DNA from: Treponema denticola ATCC 35405
GTDB taxonomy: Bacteria; Spirochaetota; Spirochaetia; Treponematales; Treponemataceae
Assembly (NCBI RefSeq): GCF_000008185.1
Contig: NC_002967.9
Coordinates: forward strand, 2,108,001-2,172,000
Length of the DNA: 64,000 bases
Direction of reading: 5' to 3'
Positions 43,488 to 52,328 of this stretch are shown here, in pieces. The translations under genes were made by a program, and so were the position numbers. Under the pieces are notes generated by a model. The model did not search any database. It saw nothing but the letters and a program-made list of their open reading frames with translations, and was not told the origin of the DNA. Each line of letters opens with the position of its first letter. The stretch's first letter is position 1.

Positions 43488-44783
43488 TTAAAAAACGGTT
43501 TGCTCTGAAATAGGTGTTTCAAGAGCTTTTAATGCTTTTTCAACAAGTGATCGGCGGAGTTTTTTCTCATCTGCGTCGTTCATTTTAGGATCACCGAGCG
43601 GGTGAGGAATAGCTACAGCCGGAACAATTCTGTTAGCACCAACAGTCTTTGAGATAGGAACAACAGTTGCAATATGTACTACCGGGAGGAATCTCTCGAT
43701 TTCTTTAACCATCGTTGCACCGCAACGAGTACATGTGCCTCACGTAGAGGTAAGAATTACAGCCTGCACTCCATCTTTTACAAGTTTTTGAACAATTTCT
43801 TCGGCAAATTTCTTTGCACGCTTTACAGCGGTACCGTTTCCTACCGTTGTATAGTACTTGTCATGAAGCTTTCCGATCTTTCCCTCTTTTTCGAGATCAC
43901 GCAAAACATCTACCGGAAGAACTCGGTTGGGGTTTGCGTTACAATAGGTCGGGTCATATCCGCCGTGAGCTGTTTCGCTGTCTTTTGATGAAAGAGCGGC
44001 CATACCTGCGATTGAATATTCGCCGTAGTGTGAAGCATTTGAAGCTTCAATGTGGTCGGGGTTACCCTTGGGTACAACACCGCCTGAGGTTACCAATGCA
44101 ATCTTTGCCTTGGTGATATCCTTAACGGGAGGCTGAGGAGGTACTCTGTCGAATACGGGCATCGGATATTCGGTTACGAATGCTTCACCCTTAATCTTCT
44201 TGATGAGCATGTCAACAGCTCTCTTTGCACCTCTTTCTTCTGCAAAGTAGTTTTGGCGTACGCCTCTGGGTAAGAGACCTTCTTTTTCGGGGCAGCAAAT
44301 TTGTTCGCCTTTTAAAAGTTTTTTAGCCAAAGCTCCGATAGCAGGAACAGCTTCTCTCATGCTTACAGCAGAGTTGCCTGTTTTGATTGTGTACATAAAG
44401 GCTTTGAATACATCATAACCGGGGTTTTCTTCATAGAGACCAGAAATAGCGGGGATTCCAAGCTCAAAGGCAACCTTTGCTGCGTTACCGCAAGCCATAC
44501 CGTATCGTCCGGCGTTAAATCCGGGACCGGCGATAAGAAGGTCTGCTTTTGTATCTGTAAGAACTTTTTTGACGAATGCAACAGCTTCTTCTTCGTGCTC
44601 GTTAAAAAAGTTATCACCGCAGATAATGGTCTTGACGATCTTTCCTGCATCTCCTAAAGCACCTTGAATTCCGGTACCGGGACCTGCTGTTCCGTCAATA
44701 ACCTCCGGTTTGTAGTCAGCCATGTCTTCTCCGCCCTTTCCGGCAAAGAACTGATTGATATAATGAACAATTACTTTACTCAT
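43488..44783 (-). CDS. grdB: Glycine reductase complex selenoprotein B (GrdB) with in-frame UGA Sec
   Basis: 431 aa when the UGA at 43742-43740 is read as selenocysteine 348; taken as a stop it splits into 347- and ~74-residue pieces. The context TSTUGTCTRCGATMVKEIER is the GrdB active site, and length is normal for the family. GrdB binds glycine (or betaine/sarcosine in paralogues) as a Schiff base with GrdE and passes a carboxymethyl group to selenoprotein A, ending in acetyl phosphate. A hairpin follows the UGA. Eleven bases after grdE, with AAGGAG. grdA, grdC and grdD are not in the window. Confidence 0.93.
43712..43728 (-). promoter_or_regulatory. Bacterial SECIS-like hairpin
   Basis: Immediately 3' of the UGA, TCGTTGC-GGT-GCAACGA forms a perfect 7-bp stem with a GGU loop. 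The loop lies about 18-20 nt past the UGA, where SelB recognises bacterial SECIS elements. Confidence 0.75.
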
Positions 44784-44794
44784 AGCTTAACTCC

Positions 44795-46084
44795 TTATAG
44801 TCCTCTTGCGCTAAGATTCCAGAATCCGAGCTCGTTTGTAGCACCGGTAATAACCTGAATTTCAGCTTCGATTGTTCCGTCGGCATGTAAACTTCCGTCC
44901 CAAGCACCTGCAATAACATTTGCCTGTTTTACATCTCCGATGATGGTCTTCATCGGGGGAAGTTTTACAACAGCGTTTGCGTTTCCGTTAGAAACTACAG
45001 CATTTCCTAAGGGGTTCGAGTCAGCAAGAGACTGACTTGCACCGTCTTGACCGGCATATTCGTCGGTTACGAGAACGGTCTTGATACCCATTTCTTCGAT
45101 CTTGCGACAGTTCATGATCAAGTCGGCATCGGGATTTCCGAAACCTTCTTCAGAAACGATAACTGCATCGCAGCCGAGCATCTGAGCCAACTTTGCTGAA
45201 AGGTTAGAAGATCTTTCCTTGTCTGCAAGAGTAACGTTTTCGTTTGTAACAATTACACCCATGAAGTTGATGTCTTTTCCGTGTCTCTTATAGAGCTCAT
45301 GGATAATGGGGCTGTTCTGGTGAACATAGGTCGGGTTTTTATCGCATGCAGAAACGCAGTTACCGCTTACGATTGCACCGTCCATAACTTCTGTGGGGTA
45401 CATCATGGTGGGAAGAATCTGCTTTACGTCGACACCGTAGTAGTAGGTATCATGTAAAAGTCCCTGACTCTGGAGCATGTAAACATAACCTACCTTGGGA
45501 AGGTTGGGATATTGTTTAGCCTGCTCTACGAAGGGAAGTGTTTCGTAGGTTTCTACAGAAGCGGGTTTTACGTTTTTAGCAGCTTCTCCGAGATATCTGG
45601 CTGTTTTTAAGCCCATAAGGCGTAAGGCCTTTTCTTTAATAGCACGGGTAACATCGTCTTGGATTTTGCAATCAACAACGAGGTTTACGGTCTTTGAGAA
45701 GGGTGTATATTCGGCACCCGGACCGCTCATGTCGATGATACCTTCCTGGAAACCTACAACGGTTCCGGTTGTAACTACAGCAGCACCCTTCAATACGTGG
45801 GTTTTACCTGCTCCAACAACAGCCTCTTCGCCGGTAAAGAAACCGGGGAAGCAAACGCCGCTGCCTTCTACCTTGCATCGGGGTTCAAGAACATCTTTTA
45901 CAGGGATAATTCGGGTATTGTCACCGGGCTTTGCAATGTGCAATTCAACACCGGTTACAAGCGGATCTTCCTTGATAAGAGCCTCAAGTTCAGCTTTGTT
46001 TACTTCAAGGCATGTTCCGTTAACGGCAGTTTTGTTTCCAAATTTCATGTCGTTAATGGGGATAATACCTAATTCAAGTTTCAC
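44795..46084 (-). CDS. grdE: Glycine reductase complex proprotein GrdE
   Basis: 429 aa. Start is GTG 46084, six bases after AGGAGGTC; the upstream ATG at 46111 precedes the ribosome site and is rejected. Cys243 in SGNCVSACDKNPTYVHQN matches the autocatalytic cleavage site where the proprotein is split into two subunits and the Cys becomes a pyruvoyl group. That group binds the substrate amine. Together with GrdB it forms protein B of the Stickland-type glycine reductase, yielding acetyl phosphate and ammonia. Confidence 0.93.
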   Translation of the reverse strand: MKLELGIIPINDMKFGNKTAVNGTCLEVNKAELEALIKEDPLVTGVELHIAKPGDNTRIIPVKDVLEPRCKVEGSGVCFPGFFTGEEAVVGAGKTHVLKGAAVVTTGTVVGFQEGIIDMSGPGAEYTPFSKTVNLVVDCKIQDDVTRAIKEKALRLMGLKTARYLGEAAKNVKPASVETYETLPFVEQAKQYPNLPKVGYVYMLQSQGLLHDTYYYGVDVKQILPTMMYPTEVMDGAIVSGNCVSACDKNPTYVHQNSPIIHELYKRHGKDINFMGVIVTNENVTLADKERSSNLSAKLAQMLGCDAVIVSEEGFGNPDADLIMNCRKIEEMGIKTVLVTDEYAGQDGASQSLADSNPLGNAVVSNGNANAVVKLPPMKTIIGDVKQANVIAGAWDGSLHADGTIEAEIQVITGATNELGFWNLSARGL

Positions 46085-46132
46085 TTTTGACCTCCTATTA
46101 TTTTTAGTCAATAGATTGATTACTTTGCTTTT

Positions 46133-46161
46133 ATTATAACAGGAATTAAGTATATAGTCAA
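46133..46161 (-). promoter_or_regulatory. Promoter of grdEB
   Basis: Minus-strand TTGACT (46161-46156), 17 nt, perfect TATAAT (46138-46133). Leader of about 42 nt with AGGAGGTC, indicating strong conventional expression. Confidence 0.75.
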
Positions 46162-46201
46162 TTCTAAAACTTGAATTTATGAATATAAAATGAGTAAAAT
46201 T

Positions 46202-46819
46202 TTATCGCTTTGAGTATTTGCAGCCGCAGTAGTCCTGTCTGTAAAGACCGTATTTTTTACTTAAATTTATAGAATCAAGGTAGCCGTTCCTTTTTTTAAA
46301 ATCGCTCGGCAGCCATTTGCAGCCTTCACTTTCAAGGGAAAGACCGATAGTATTAAGCTTTTCCGCATTTTTTAAAGGACTTACCGAAAGAGTTGAGGTA
46401 AAAAAGTCAAAACCGTCCTTTTTAGCCCTTTCGGCAGTTTTTTTTAGCCGCAAAAGGTAACAACGCATACAGCGCTCTCCCCCCTCGGGACAATCTTCCA
46501 AACCTTGAGAAATCTCATAGAATTCTTGCGGATCATAGGCCTCTTTGATTATTTCTATCTTGTGAGATGATAGATTTTCTTCATTGTATATGGAAATAAG
46601 ATGCCTTTGCTCTTCCGCTCTTTTTTCGTACTCTTCAGAAGTATCGATATTGCTATTATAATAGAAAACAGTCAGCTTAAAAAAAGGAGCGAGCTTTAAG
46701 ATAACGGAAGAGCTGCAAGGAGCACAGCAGGAATGAAGCAATAAGGTCTTGTCATTCGAACCTAAATTTTTTATCGTCTCCTGCATCAGTCTGTCATAGT
46801 TTATTTTTTGAGGCATCAT
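46202..46819 (-). CDS. queH: Epoxyqueuosine reductase QueH
   Basis: 205 aa of the DUF208/QueH family: HSCCAPCSS near residues 29-37, ERCMRCYLLRL and YCGCKYSKR at the C-terminus supply the Cys ligands for iron-sulfur and metal centres. QueH reduces epoxyqueuosine in tRNA to queuosine, the non-orthologous replacement of QueG. It overlaps the upstream DHH gene by ATGA. No other queuosine genes are nearby. Confidence 0.9.
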   Translation of the reverse strand: MMPQKINYDRLMQETIKNLGSNDKTLLLHSCCAPCSSSVILKLAPFFKLTVFYYNSNIDTSEEYEKRAEEQRHLISIYNEENLSSHKIEIIKEAYDPQEFYEISQGLEDCPEGGERCMRCYLLRLKKTAERAKKDGFDFFTSTLSVSPLKNAEKLNTIGLSLESEGCKWLPSDFKKRNGYLDSINLSKKYGLYRQDYCGCKYSKR

Positions 46820-48000
46820 TTCGGAATAAGGGTTTTAATTTTTTTAGAAATTTTTTCTACATATGCCGGAAGATCTTTGATTTCCGTTCTGGGGAACCTA
46901 AAACCTATGGCACCGGGATGGCCACCGCCGTCTTCAATACCGAATTCGCTTAAAATAGGTCTTACATCAATCCCCTTTACATCTCCGGAAGCCCTTATTC
47001 TAAGCTGAATTTTATCGGAGATTTCCACAGGATCAAAATATGCCGAGATACCCACTCCATGAACTTTTTCGGCTATATTATCTGTAGCACGTTTTATAAC
47101 TCCCAAAAACTGATTATAATCAATCCCCGAACTTAAAGAATCGGACTGTTTTTCATCTAAGATTATAACACCGACGCGTCCATCATAAGAAGCGTTTTTC
47201 ATTACCGATTCATAAATTCTTGCATCTTCATCTGAAAGTTTTTCCATTACATCCACAATTTCGTTGACGGAACTTATGTTTTGAGAACCTTCGTTAAATT
47301 TTTCATGAAGAATAGAATTGAACTTTTTTGAAAAATAATCATAAAAAGCCTTATCACGCCGCTTAAAAAGATAGTTTCCCATCTTTGCATCTCCAATCAT
47401 GCCTGTGAGCATAGCAAGAACTATGTTGCGTGAATATAACTCATGTATACCGTATTTTTTAAGAATCTCAGGGCGTTTTTCAAGCTTTAAGCACATTTGC
47501 CCTATTATCTCGCAAGTGCTTGAAGCCCTCAAGGTAAGTCTATAATCCTCATCCCCCGAATAATCCGCATCCGCGGCAAAGTGATGGTCAATTTCAACCT
47601 TAGGAAGCGTTTTATCCTTTAAAAAAACTTCAATAGCATCATTTGAGGCTATCATATCAGGCTTGGGGGTATCCAAAATAACGACAACATCGGGATTTAT
47701 GACCTCAGTCACATCATTAACAAACAAAGAGATAAAATTGTACCTGCAAATATCCGCAAAAAAAGAAAGATTATCGGGAACATTATCTTCTAAAAAAATA
47801 TTTACGGTTTTCCCGAATTTACGCAACAATAAGCCGAAAGCAACAACCGAGGAGAAACAATCCTCATCGGCGTGCTTATGCCCTAAAAGCAAAAATGATG
47901 ATTTTTCATATATAAGTTCAAAAATCCTTTCCATTACCGCATTTTTTCTGCCGATACTGATAGGTTTTATTTTTTTTGTTTCAGAATTACTAGAGCTCAT
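46816..48000 (-). CDS. DHH/DHHA1 family phosphoesterase (NrnA-like)
   Basis: 394 aa from ATG 48000; the frame extending to 48018 crosses the -10 and is rejected. Motifs: LGHKHADEDCFSS, VVILDTPKP, EIDHHF and, in the DHHA1 domain, GGGHPGAIGF. The class cleaves nanoRNA, pAp or cyclic dinucleotide products using Mn2+. It may act as NrnA oligoribonuclease. The first motif (HADED) departs slightly from the usual pattern. Cotranscribed with queH. Confidence 0.85.
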   Translation of the reverse strand: MSSSNSETKKIKPISIGRKNAVMERIFELIYEKSSFLLLGHKHADEDCFSSVVAFGLLLRKFGKTVNIFLEDNVPDNLSFFADICRYNFISLFVNDVTEVINPDVVVILDTPKPDMIASNDAIEVFLKDKTLPKVEIDHHFAADADYSGDEDYRLTLRASSTCEIIGQMCLKLEKRPEILKKYGIHELYSRNIVLAMLTGMIGDAKMGNYLFKRRDKAFYDYFSKKFNSILHEKFNEGSQNISSVNEIVDVMEKLSDEDARIYESVMKNASYDGRVGVIILDEKQSDSLSSGIDYNQFLGVIKRATDNIAEKVHGVGISAYFDPVEISDKIQLRIRASGDVKGIDVRPILSEFGIEDGGGHPGAIGFRFPRTEIKDLPAYVEKISKKIKTLIPK

Positions 48001-48008
48001 CGCATTAT

Positions 48009-48036
48009 AGTATAGCACATTACGTCAAAATATCAA
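48009..48036 (-). promoter_or_regulatory. Promoter of DHH gene, near-leaderless
   Basis: Minus-strand TTGATA, 16 nt, TATACT, then eight bases to ATG 48000 with no ribosome site. Confidence 0.5.
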
Positions 48037-48128
48037 GTTTCTTTTTCCTTTTTTTACAAATATATCAAATTTTTTATCAAAATTCTTGCCTTTATCAAAG
48101 AATATTATTAAAAAAAATAAGAATTTGC

Positions 48129-48157
48129 TTGTAAAATACGGATTTTTACAGTACTTT
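48129..48157 (+). promoter_or_regulatory. Possible promoter of clpS, leaderless
   Basis: TTGTAA (48129-48134), 17 nt, TACTTT (48152-48157), six bases to ATG 48164. The -10 is weak, but the spacing matches the other leaderless cases. Confidence 0.4.
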
Positions 48158-48163
48158 ATATGT

Positions 48164-48469
48164 ATGGAACTAAAAAAGCAAGCCCAAAAGGGGACTATTA
48201 TATCTGAAAAATTTATAGAACCGGAAAATTATAGGGTCATTCTTCTCAATGATGACTTTACCCCAATGGATTTTGTTGTGGCCGTCCTTATTTCCATATT
48301 TAATAAGTCACAGGAAGAGGCCGAAACTTTGATGTTTAAGGTTCATAAAACCGGACAAGCCTCCGTCGGTATCTATGTATATGACATAGCAACAACAAAA
48401 TGCTTTCAAGTATTAACGGCAGCAAAGAATAATAATTTTCCGCTGCAATGCAAGGTTGAAAAAGTATGA
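48164..48469 (+). CDS. clpS: ClpS N-degron adaptor
   Basis: 101 aa from ATG 48164; residues upstream in the longer frame are AT-rich noise. The ClpS fold shows YRVILLNDDFTPMDFVVAVL, with the Asn-Asp-Asp that forms the N-degron pocket, and VHKTGQASVGIYVYDIA. It hands proteins with destabilising N-terminal residues to ClpA. The stop overlaps the start of clpA (ATGA). Confidence 0.95.
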   Translation: MELKKQAQKGTIISEKFIEPENYRVILLNDDFTPMDFVVAVLISIFNKSQEEAETLMFKVHKTGQASVGIYVYDIATTKCFQVLTAAKNNNFPLQCKVEKV

Positions 48470-50823
48470 ATTTTACGGTAAGTCTAACTGTCAGACGCAT
48501 TTTTCAAGATGCTGTTGAAGATGCTAAAAAAAGAAATCATGAATTTGTTACTCCGGAGCACCTCCTGTGGGCTATTATGTTCAATCCCAAGGCCTTGGAG
48601 CTTTTTACCCTTTCAGGTTCGGATTTGGGTTACATCCACGATAACCTAAACACCTACCTTGAAAACAAGGTTCCGGTAAGGACACAAGACAATCAGGCAG
48701 AACCTATTCAAACAGTAGGCCTGCAAAATGTTTTTGAAAGGGCAATTTTAAACTGCAACGCTGCAGAAAAGCCCGTTATCGGGATTAACGACATAATAGT
48801 AAGCCTTATGGATGAGGAAAAAAATCATTGTTCCTTTTTTATGAAGCAAAGCGGAATAGACCGCCTAAGACTCCTCCAGCTGGTAAGCAGCCCCGACTTC
48901 TATGATGACGGCAAAAACCGAAGTGCCTATGAAGAAGCCGAAGATGTTCAGGAAGCTCAAGGCGTAAAAGAAGACTCTGCCCGCCATAATTCCGAAGAAA
49001 AAAACACGGACAAAAGCAAGGCACAAAAAACTTATCTTGAAAGGTTTACGGTAAATTTAACCGAAAAAGCCCGCAAGGGCCGCCTTTCTCCCATAATCGG
49101 AAGGGAAGAAGAAATAGAAAGAACTATTCAGATTTTATGCCGCAAACAAAAAAACAATCCCATTCATGTGGGAGGAGCCGGAGTCGGAAAAACGGCTATC
49201 ACCGAGGGGCTTGCACAAAGAATTACGGCAAATAAGGTTCCCAGCTTTTTAAAAAACGCGAATATCTACAGCTTAAGCCTATCTGATTTGCTGGCCGGAG
49301 CAAAATTTAGAGGCGACTTTGAAGAGAGGCTTAAACGGATTGTATCCGAAATTTCAAGAGAAAAAAATGCTATTCTTTTTATAGATGAAATCCACACCAT
49401 TGTAAATGCAAACTCGGGCGGAGGCGGAATTGAAGCACCTGATCTTTTAAAACCGATTTTGGCGAACGGAAAGGTTCGCTGTATCGGAGCTACAACCTTT
49501 GAAGAATACAATAAGCATTTTACAAAGGACGCAGCCCTTGCAAGGCGTTTCCAAAAAATAGATATTGAAGAGCCGAATGAAGAAGAAGCCGTTAAAATAT
49601 TAAAAGGCCTTCGCGAAAGTTACGAGAATTTTCATAAGGTTCACTACAGCGATGAGGTTTTGGAGTCGGCAGTCCATCTTTCGGCCATTCATATCAGGGA
49701 CAGGTTTTTGCCCGACAAGGCCATAGACCTTATAGACGAGGCCGGTGCCCTGATTAAGATAAGAGCCGATAAAGAAAAGAACGAAAATGAAGCTGATGAA
49801 AAAGGCCTTGAAGAAACAGCCTTGCCGGAGGTAAGTCTTTCCGACATAGATAAGATAGTTGCAAAAACGGCAAAAATACCGGAACAAAGGGTTTCGGTAA
49901 ACGAAACGGAAAAGCTGCGGCACTTTGAAGAAATCCTTTCAAAAAAAATCTTCGGCCAAGATACCGCCATCGAGGGCGTTACCAAGGCTGTAAAACGCTC
50001 CCGAGCCGGCTTCCGCTCTAAGGATAAGCCGGTTGCAAACTTTTTGTTTGTCGGCCCCACGGGCGTAGGCAAAACCGAGCTTGCTAAGACCCTTGCAGAA
50101 GAGCTGGGTATCCCCCTCCTCCGCTTCGATATGAGCGAATATCAGGAAAAGCACACGGTAAGCCGTCTCATAGGTTCGCCCCCCGGTTATGTAGGTTTTG
50201 AAGAAGGAGGGCTTTTAACCTCTGCCGTACAAAAAAGCCCGAATGCAGTTCTTCTTTTGGACGAGATAGAAAAGGCTCATGCCGACATCTATAATATTCT
50301 TTTACAGATTATGGATTATGCTACCCTTACCGATAATCAGGGCAGAAAGGCAGCCTTTAACAATATAATTCTTATTATGACAAGCAATGCAGGCTCTTCC
50401 AATATAGGAAAGCCCTTAATCGGTTTCGGAGGAGAGCGTATTTCGGAATCGGCTGTCGATGAGGCTGTCGAAAAAACTTTTACTCCGGAATTCAGAAACA
50501 GGCTTGATGCAATCATAAAATTCGGCCCCCTTACGATGCAGGTTATGAGCCTCATCATCAAAAAGGAAGTAGAAAAAATACGCTCCCAGCTCGCCGAAAA
50601 AGAAATTTCCCTTGAGCTTGAAGACGACGTTATTCCTCTTTTAGCCGAAAAAGGATATTCGGAAGAATTCGGAGCCCGCAATGCAGCCCGTCTTGTCGAA
50701 GACGAATTTGTAACCCCCTTAACAGACATGATTCTTTTTGGGGAAACAAAGAAGGGAAGTTCCGTAAAGTGCCAAATCGGGGACAAACTTAAAAAGCCCT
50801 ATTTGGTGTTAAACATAAAATAA
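48466..50823 (+). CDS. clpA: ClpA ATPase subunit of ClpAP protease
   Basis: 785 aa. N domain ~1-145 with ClpS contacts, AAA-1 with Walker A GGAGVGKT and Walker B LFIDEIH, a short middle region without the ClpB coiled coil, AAA-2 with GPTGVGKTELAK and LLDEIEKAH, and the sensor region FTPEFRNRLDAI. It unfolds substrates for ClpP. Lack of the ClpB insertion separates it from ClpB/ClpC. Centre of the clpS-clpA-aat operon; clpP is not nearby. Confidence 0.95.
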   Translation: MNFTVSLTVRRIFQDAVEDAKKRNHEFVTPEHLLWAIMFNPKALELFTLSGSDLGYIHDNLNTYLENKVPVRTQDNQAEPIQTVGLQNVFERAILNCNAAEKPVIGINDIIVSLMDEEKNHCSFFMKQSGIDRLRLLQLVSSPDFYDDGKNRSAYEEAEDVQEAQGVKEDSARHNSEEKNTDKSKAQKTYLERFTVNLTEKARKGRLSPIIGREEEIERTIQILCRKQKNNPIHVGGAGVGKTAITEGLAQRITANKVPSFLKNANIYSLSLSDLLAGAKFRGDFEERLKRIVSEISREKNAILFIDEIHTIVNANSGGGGIEAPDLLKPILANGKVRCIGATTFEEYNKHFTKDAALARRFQKIDIEEPNEEEAVKILKGLRESYENFHKVHYSDEVLESAVHLSAIHIRDRFLPDKAIDLIDEAGALIKIRADKEKNENEADEKGLEETALPEVSLSDIDKIVAKTAKIPEQRVSVNETEKLRHFEEILSKKIFGQDTAIEGVTKAVKRSRAGFRSKDKPVANFLFVGPTGVGKTELAKTLAEELGIPLLRFDMSEYQEKHTVSRLIGSPPGYVGFEEGGLLTSAVQKSPNAVLLLDEIEKAHADIYNILLQIMDYATLTDNQGRKAAFNNIILIMTSNAGSSNIGKPLIGFGGERISESAVDEAVEKTFTPEFRNRLDAIIKFGPLTMQVMSLIIKKEVEKIRSQLAEKEISLELEDDVIPLLAEKGYSEEFGARNAARLVEDEFVTPLTDMILFGETKKGSSVKCQIGDKLKKPYLVLNIK

Positions 50824-50850
50824 AAAGGTGCAGCCTTTTAGTAAAAACAA

Positions 50851-51591
50851 ATGCAGACCGGTTTTTCTTCATTATCGCTTTTAAGTTCTACGGAAAAAAA
50901 GATACTCTTAAAAAGAAGTCAAAAGGATTTTCCTTGGCTTGAGAGCGAAGATTTTTTTGATTTTAATAAGGCCTTGGGAGAAGAAGATTATATTCAAAAA
51001 TCCCAAGATGATGAGGTCATATCGGGAGGAAACCTTTCGCCGGGCATGATTCTTTCGGCCTATAAACATTCTTTTTTCCCTTGGTTTTCCGAAGAAGACC
51101 CGATAATCTGGTTTTCTCCATCTCTGCGGTTTGTAATCGACAAGGCTTCTTTTCATATTCCGTCCCGCCTAAAAAGAGAAATAAAAAAGACGAATTTTAA
51201 GATAAGCCGAAATGAAGCCTTTGATGAAGTTATAGAAAACTGTGCCCTAATCAAAAGAGAGGGTCAAAAAGGAACTTGGATCACGGATGACATGCTTCAA
51301 GCTTACAGACTTCTTCATAAGCTGGGCTTTGCTCACTCTGTAGAAGCATGGAGAGGCGGCGAATTGGCAGGAGGCTTTTACGGCCTTTATATAAACGAAG
51401 TCTTTATAGGCGAATCCATGTTCAGCGAGATAAGCGGAGCCTCCAAAACAGCCTTCGCCCTCTTTGCCCAAGACTTCTTTGAAAACAAAAAGGGCATTTT
51501 AATAGATGCCCAAATTCCTTCCGAAAACATAAAACGCTTCGGCGGCTTTAAAATACCGCGAAATCGGTATCTCGGGATTTTAAATTCCTGA
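50851..51591 (+). CDS. aat: Leucyl/phenylalanyl-tRNA-protein transferase
   Basis: 246 aa. Canonical motifs: SYKHSFFPWF-type AYKHSFFPWFSEEDPIIWFSP, WITDDMLQAYRLLH, GGFYGLYINEVFIGESMFS and GASKTAFALFA. The enzyme adds Leu or Phe to N-terminal Arg/Lys, creating the signal read by ClpS. A small AAAAGG/CCTTTT hairpin lies between clpA and aat and there is no ribosome site close to the ATG. Confidence 0.95.
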   Translation: MQTGFSSLSLLSSTEKKILLKRSQKDFPWLESEDFFDFNKALGEEDYIQKSQDDEVISGGNLSPGMILSAYKHSFFPWFSEEDPIIWFSPSLRFVIDKASFHIPSRLKREIKKTNFKISRNEAFDEVIENCALIKREGQKGTWITDDMLQAYRLLHKLGFAHSVEAWRGGELAGGFYGLYINEVFIGESMFSEISGASKTAFALFAQDFFENKKGILIDAQIPSENIKRFGGFKIPRNRYLGILNS

Positions 51592-51602
51592 TTTTTATAT
51601 AA

Positions 51603-51626
51603 CAAGTATACTTGCAAGTATACTTG
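51603..51626. promoter_or_regulatory. Double palindromic operator of VapBC-like pair
   Basis: Two contiguous copies of the perfect 12-bp palindrome CAAGTATACTTG (51603-51614 and 51615-51626). The second overlaps the -35, as expected for an autorepressed toxin-antitoxin operon. Confidence 0.85.
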
Positions 51627-51652
51627 ACGGATAAATAAAAAAGCTTTATACT
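51624..51652 (+). promoter_or_regulatory. Promoter of VapBC-like pair
   Basis: TTGACG (51624-51629), 17 nt, TATACT (51647-51652). Leader of about 14 nt with GGAGG. Confidence 0.75.
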
Positions 51653-51672
51653 AAAAATGGAGGTATGGAGCG

Positions 51673-51903
51673 ATGCCGCAAATATCTTTATATGTAAAAG
51701 AAAGTCATTTTGAAAAAATTGAAAAAGCCGCTAAAAATGCAAACAAATCCATTTCAGGCTGGGTTTTGGAAAAAATTCTTCCTCAAATTGAGCCATCTTA
51801 CTCCAACGAATTTATAAATCTTTTCGGATCGGTAGACGATAAAACATTCCAAAGACCGGAACAGCCGAAATGGGAAGATGACAGCCCTAGGGAGTTCCTA
51901 TAA
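51673..51903 (+). CDS. VapB-like antitoxin
   Basis: 76 aa. N-terminal MPQISLYVKESHFEKIEKAAKNANKSISGWV looks like a ribbon-helix-helix DNA-binding segment. The C-terminal ~35 residues are acidic and Pro/Trp-containing, as in tails that wrap PIN toxins. Its operator is the double palindrome just upstream. One-base overlap (TAATG) with the toxin gene. Confidence 0.8.
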   Translation: MPQISLYVKESHFEKIEKAAKNANKSISGWVLEKILPQIEPSYSNEFINLFGSVDDKTFQRPEQPKWEDDSPREFL

Positions 51904-52304
51904 TGTATTATTTGGACACAAATATCTGTATTTATTTTATAAATGGAAAGTATCAATCCCTCAAAAATAAAATTTTATCTATTCCGCCTTCTAAGATAAG
52001 ACTTCCTTCAATTGTAAAGGCAGAGCTTTTATTGGGCGCATATAAGAGCAGAAAAAAGAAAGACAACCTAAAACGGCTTGAAGTATTTTTTAAAGAATTT
52101 GAAGTAGAGCCATTTTCGGATCATACGGCATACACCTATGCAGATATCCGTTCAAAGCTGGAAAAAAGCGGAACCCTTATCGGGCCTAATGACTTACTTA
52201 TAGCGTCAATAGTTCTATATAATAACGGAACCTTGGTGACGAATAATACAAAAGAATTTAAAAGGATAAAAACTCTTAAACTCGAAAATTGGGTTGAAGA
52301 GTGA
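51903..52304 (+). CDS. vapC: VapC-type PIN-domain ribonuclease toxin
   Basis: 133 aa. PIN motifs: YYLDTNICIYFI with the first acidic residue, VKAELLLGA with Glu, IGPNDLLIASIVL with Asp, and the final LVTNNTKEFKRI. VapC toxins cut initiator tRNA or rRNA loops. Coupled to the antitoxin. The -35 of the next gene's promoter lies in its last codons. Confidence 0.9.
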   Translation: MYYLDTNICIYFINGKYQSLKNKILSIPPSKIRLPSIVKAELLLGAYKSRKKKDNLKRLEVFFKEFEVEPFSDHTAYTYADIRSKLEKSGTLIGPNDLLIASIVLYNNGTLVTNNTKEFKRIKTLKLENWVEE

Positions 52305-52322
52305 GTCCTCAAAAGTTAGAAT
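52294..52322 (+). promoter_or_regulatory. Promoter of MFS gene, apparently leaderless
   Basis: TTGAAG (52294-52299), 17 nt, TAGAAT (52317-52322), six bases to ATG 52329; no Shine-Dalgarno. Confidence 0.6.
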
Positions 52323-52328
52323 ACTTGT

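Noticed and set aside
43488-43712. Separate 74-residue gene downstream of grdB
   Set aside because: It is the C-terminal part of GrdB after the selenocysteine UGA; the frame, motif and hairpin all connect the two.
46085-46111. ATG start of grdE at 46111
   Set aside because: The AGGAGGTC ribosome site lies inside that extension; GTG 46084 is correctly spaced.
49600-50072. Antisense frames inside clpA
   Set aside because: They lie wholly opposite a conserved ATPase and have no ribosome site or recognisable domain.
50822-50838. Terminator between clpA and aat
   Set aside because: Only a 6-bp AAAAGG/CCTTTT stem without a real U-tract; a minor intercistronic hairpin at most.
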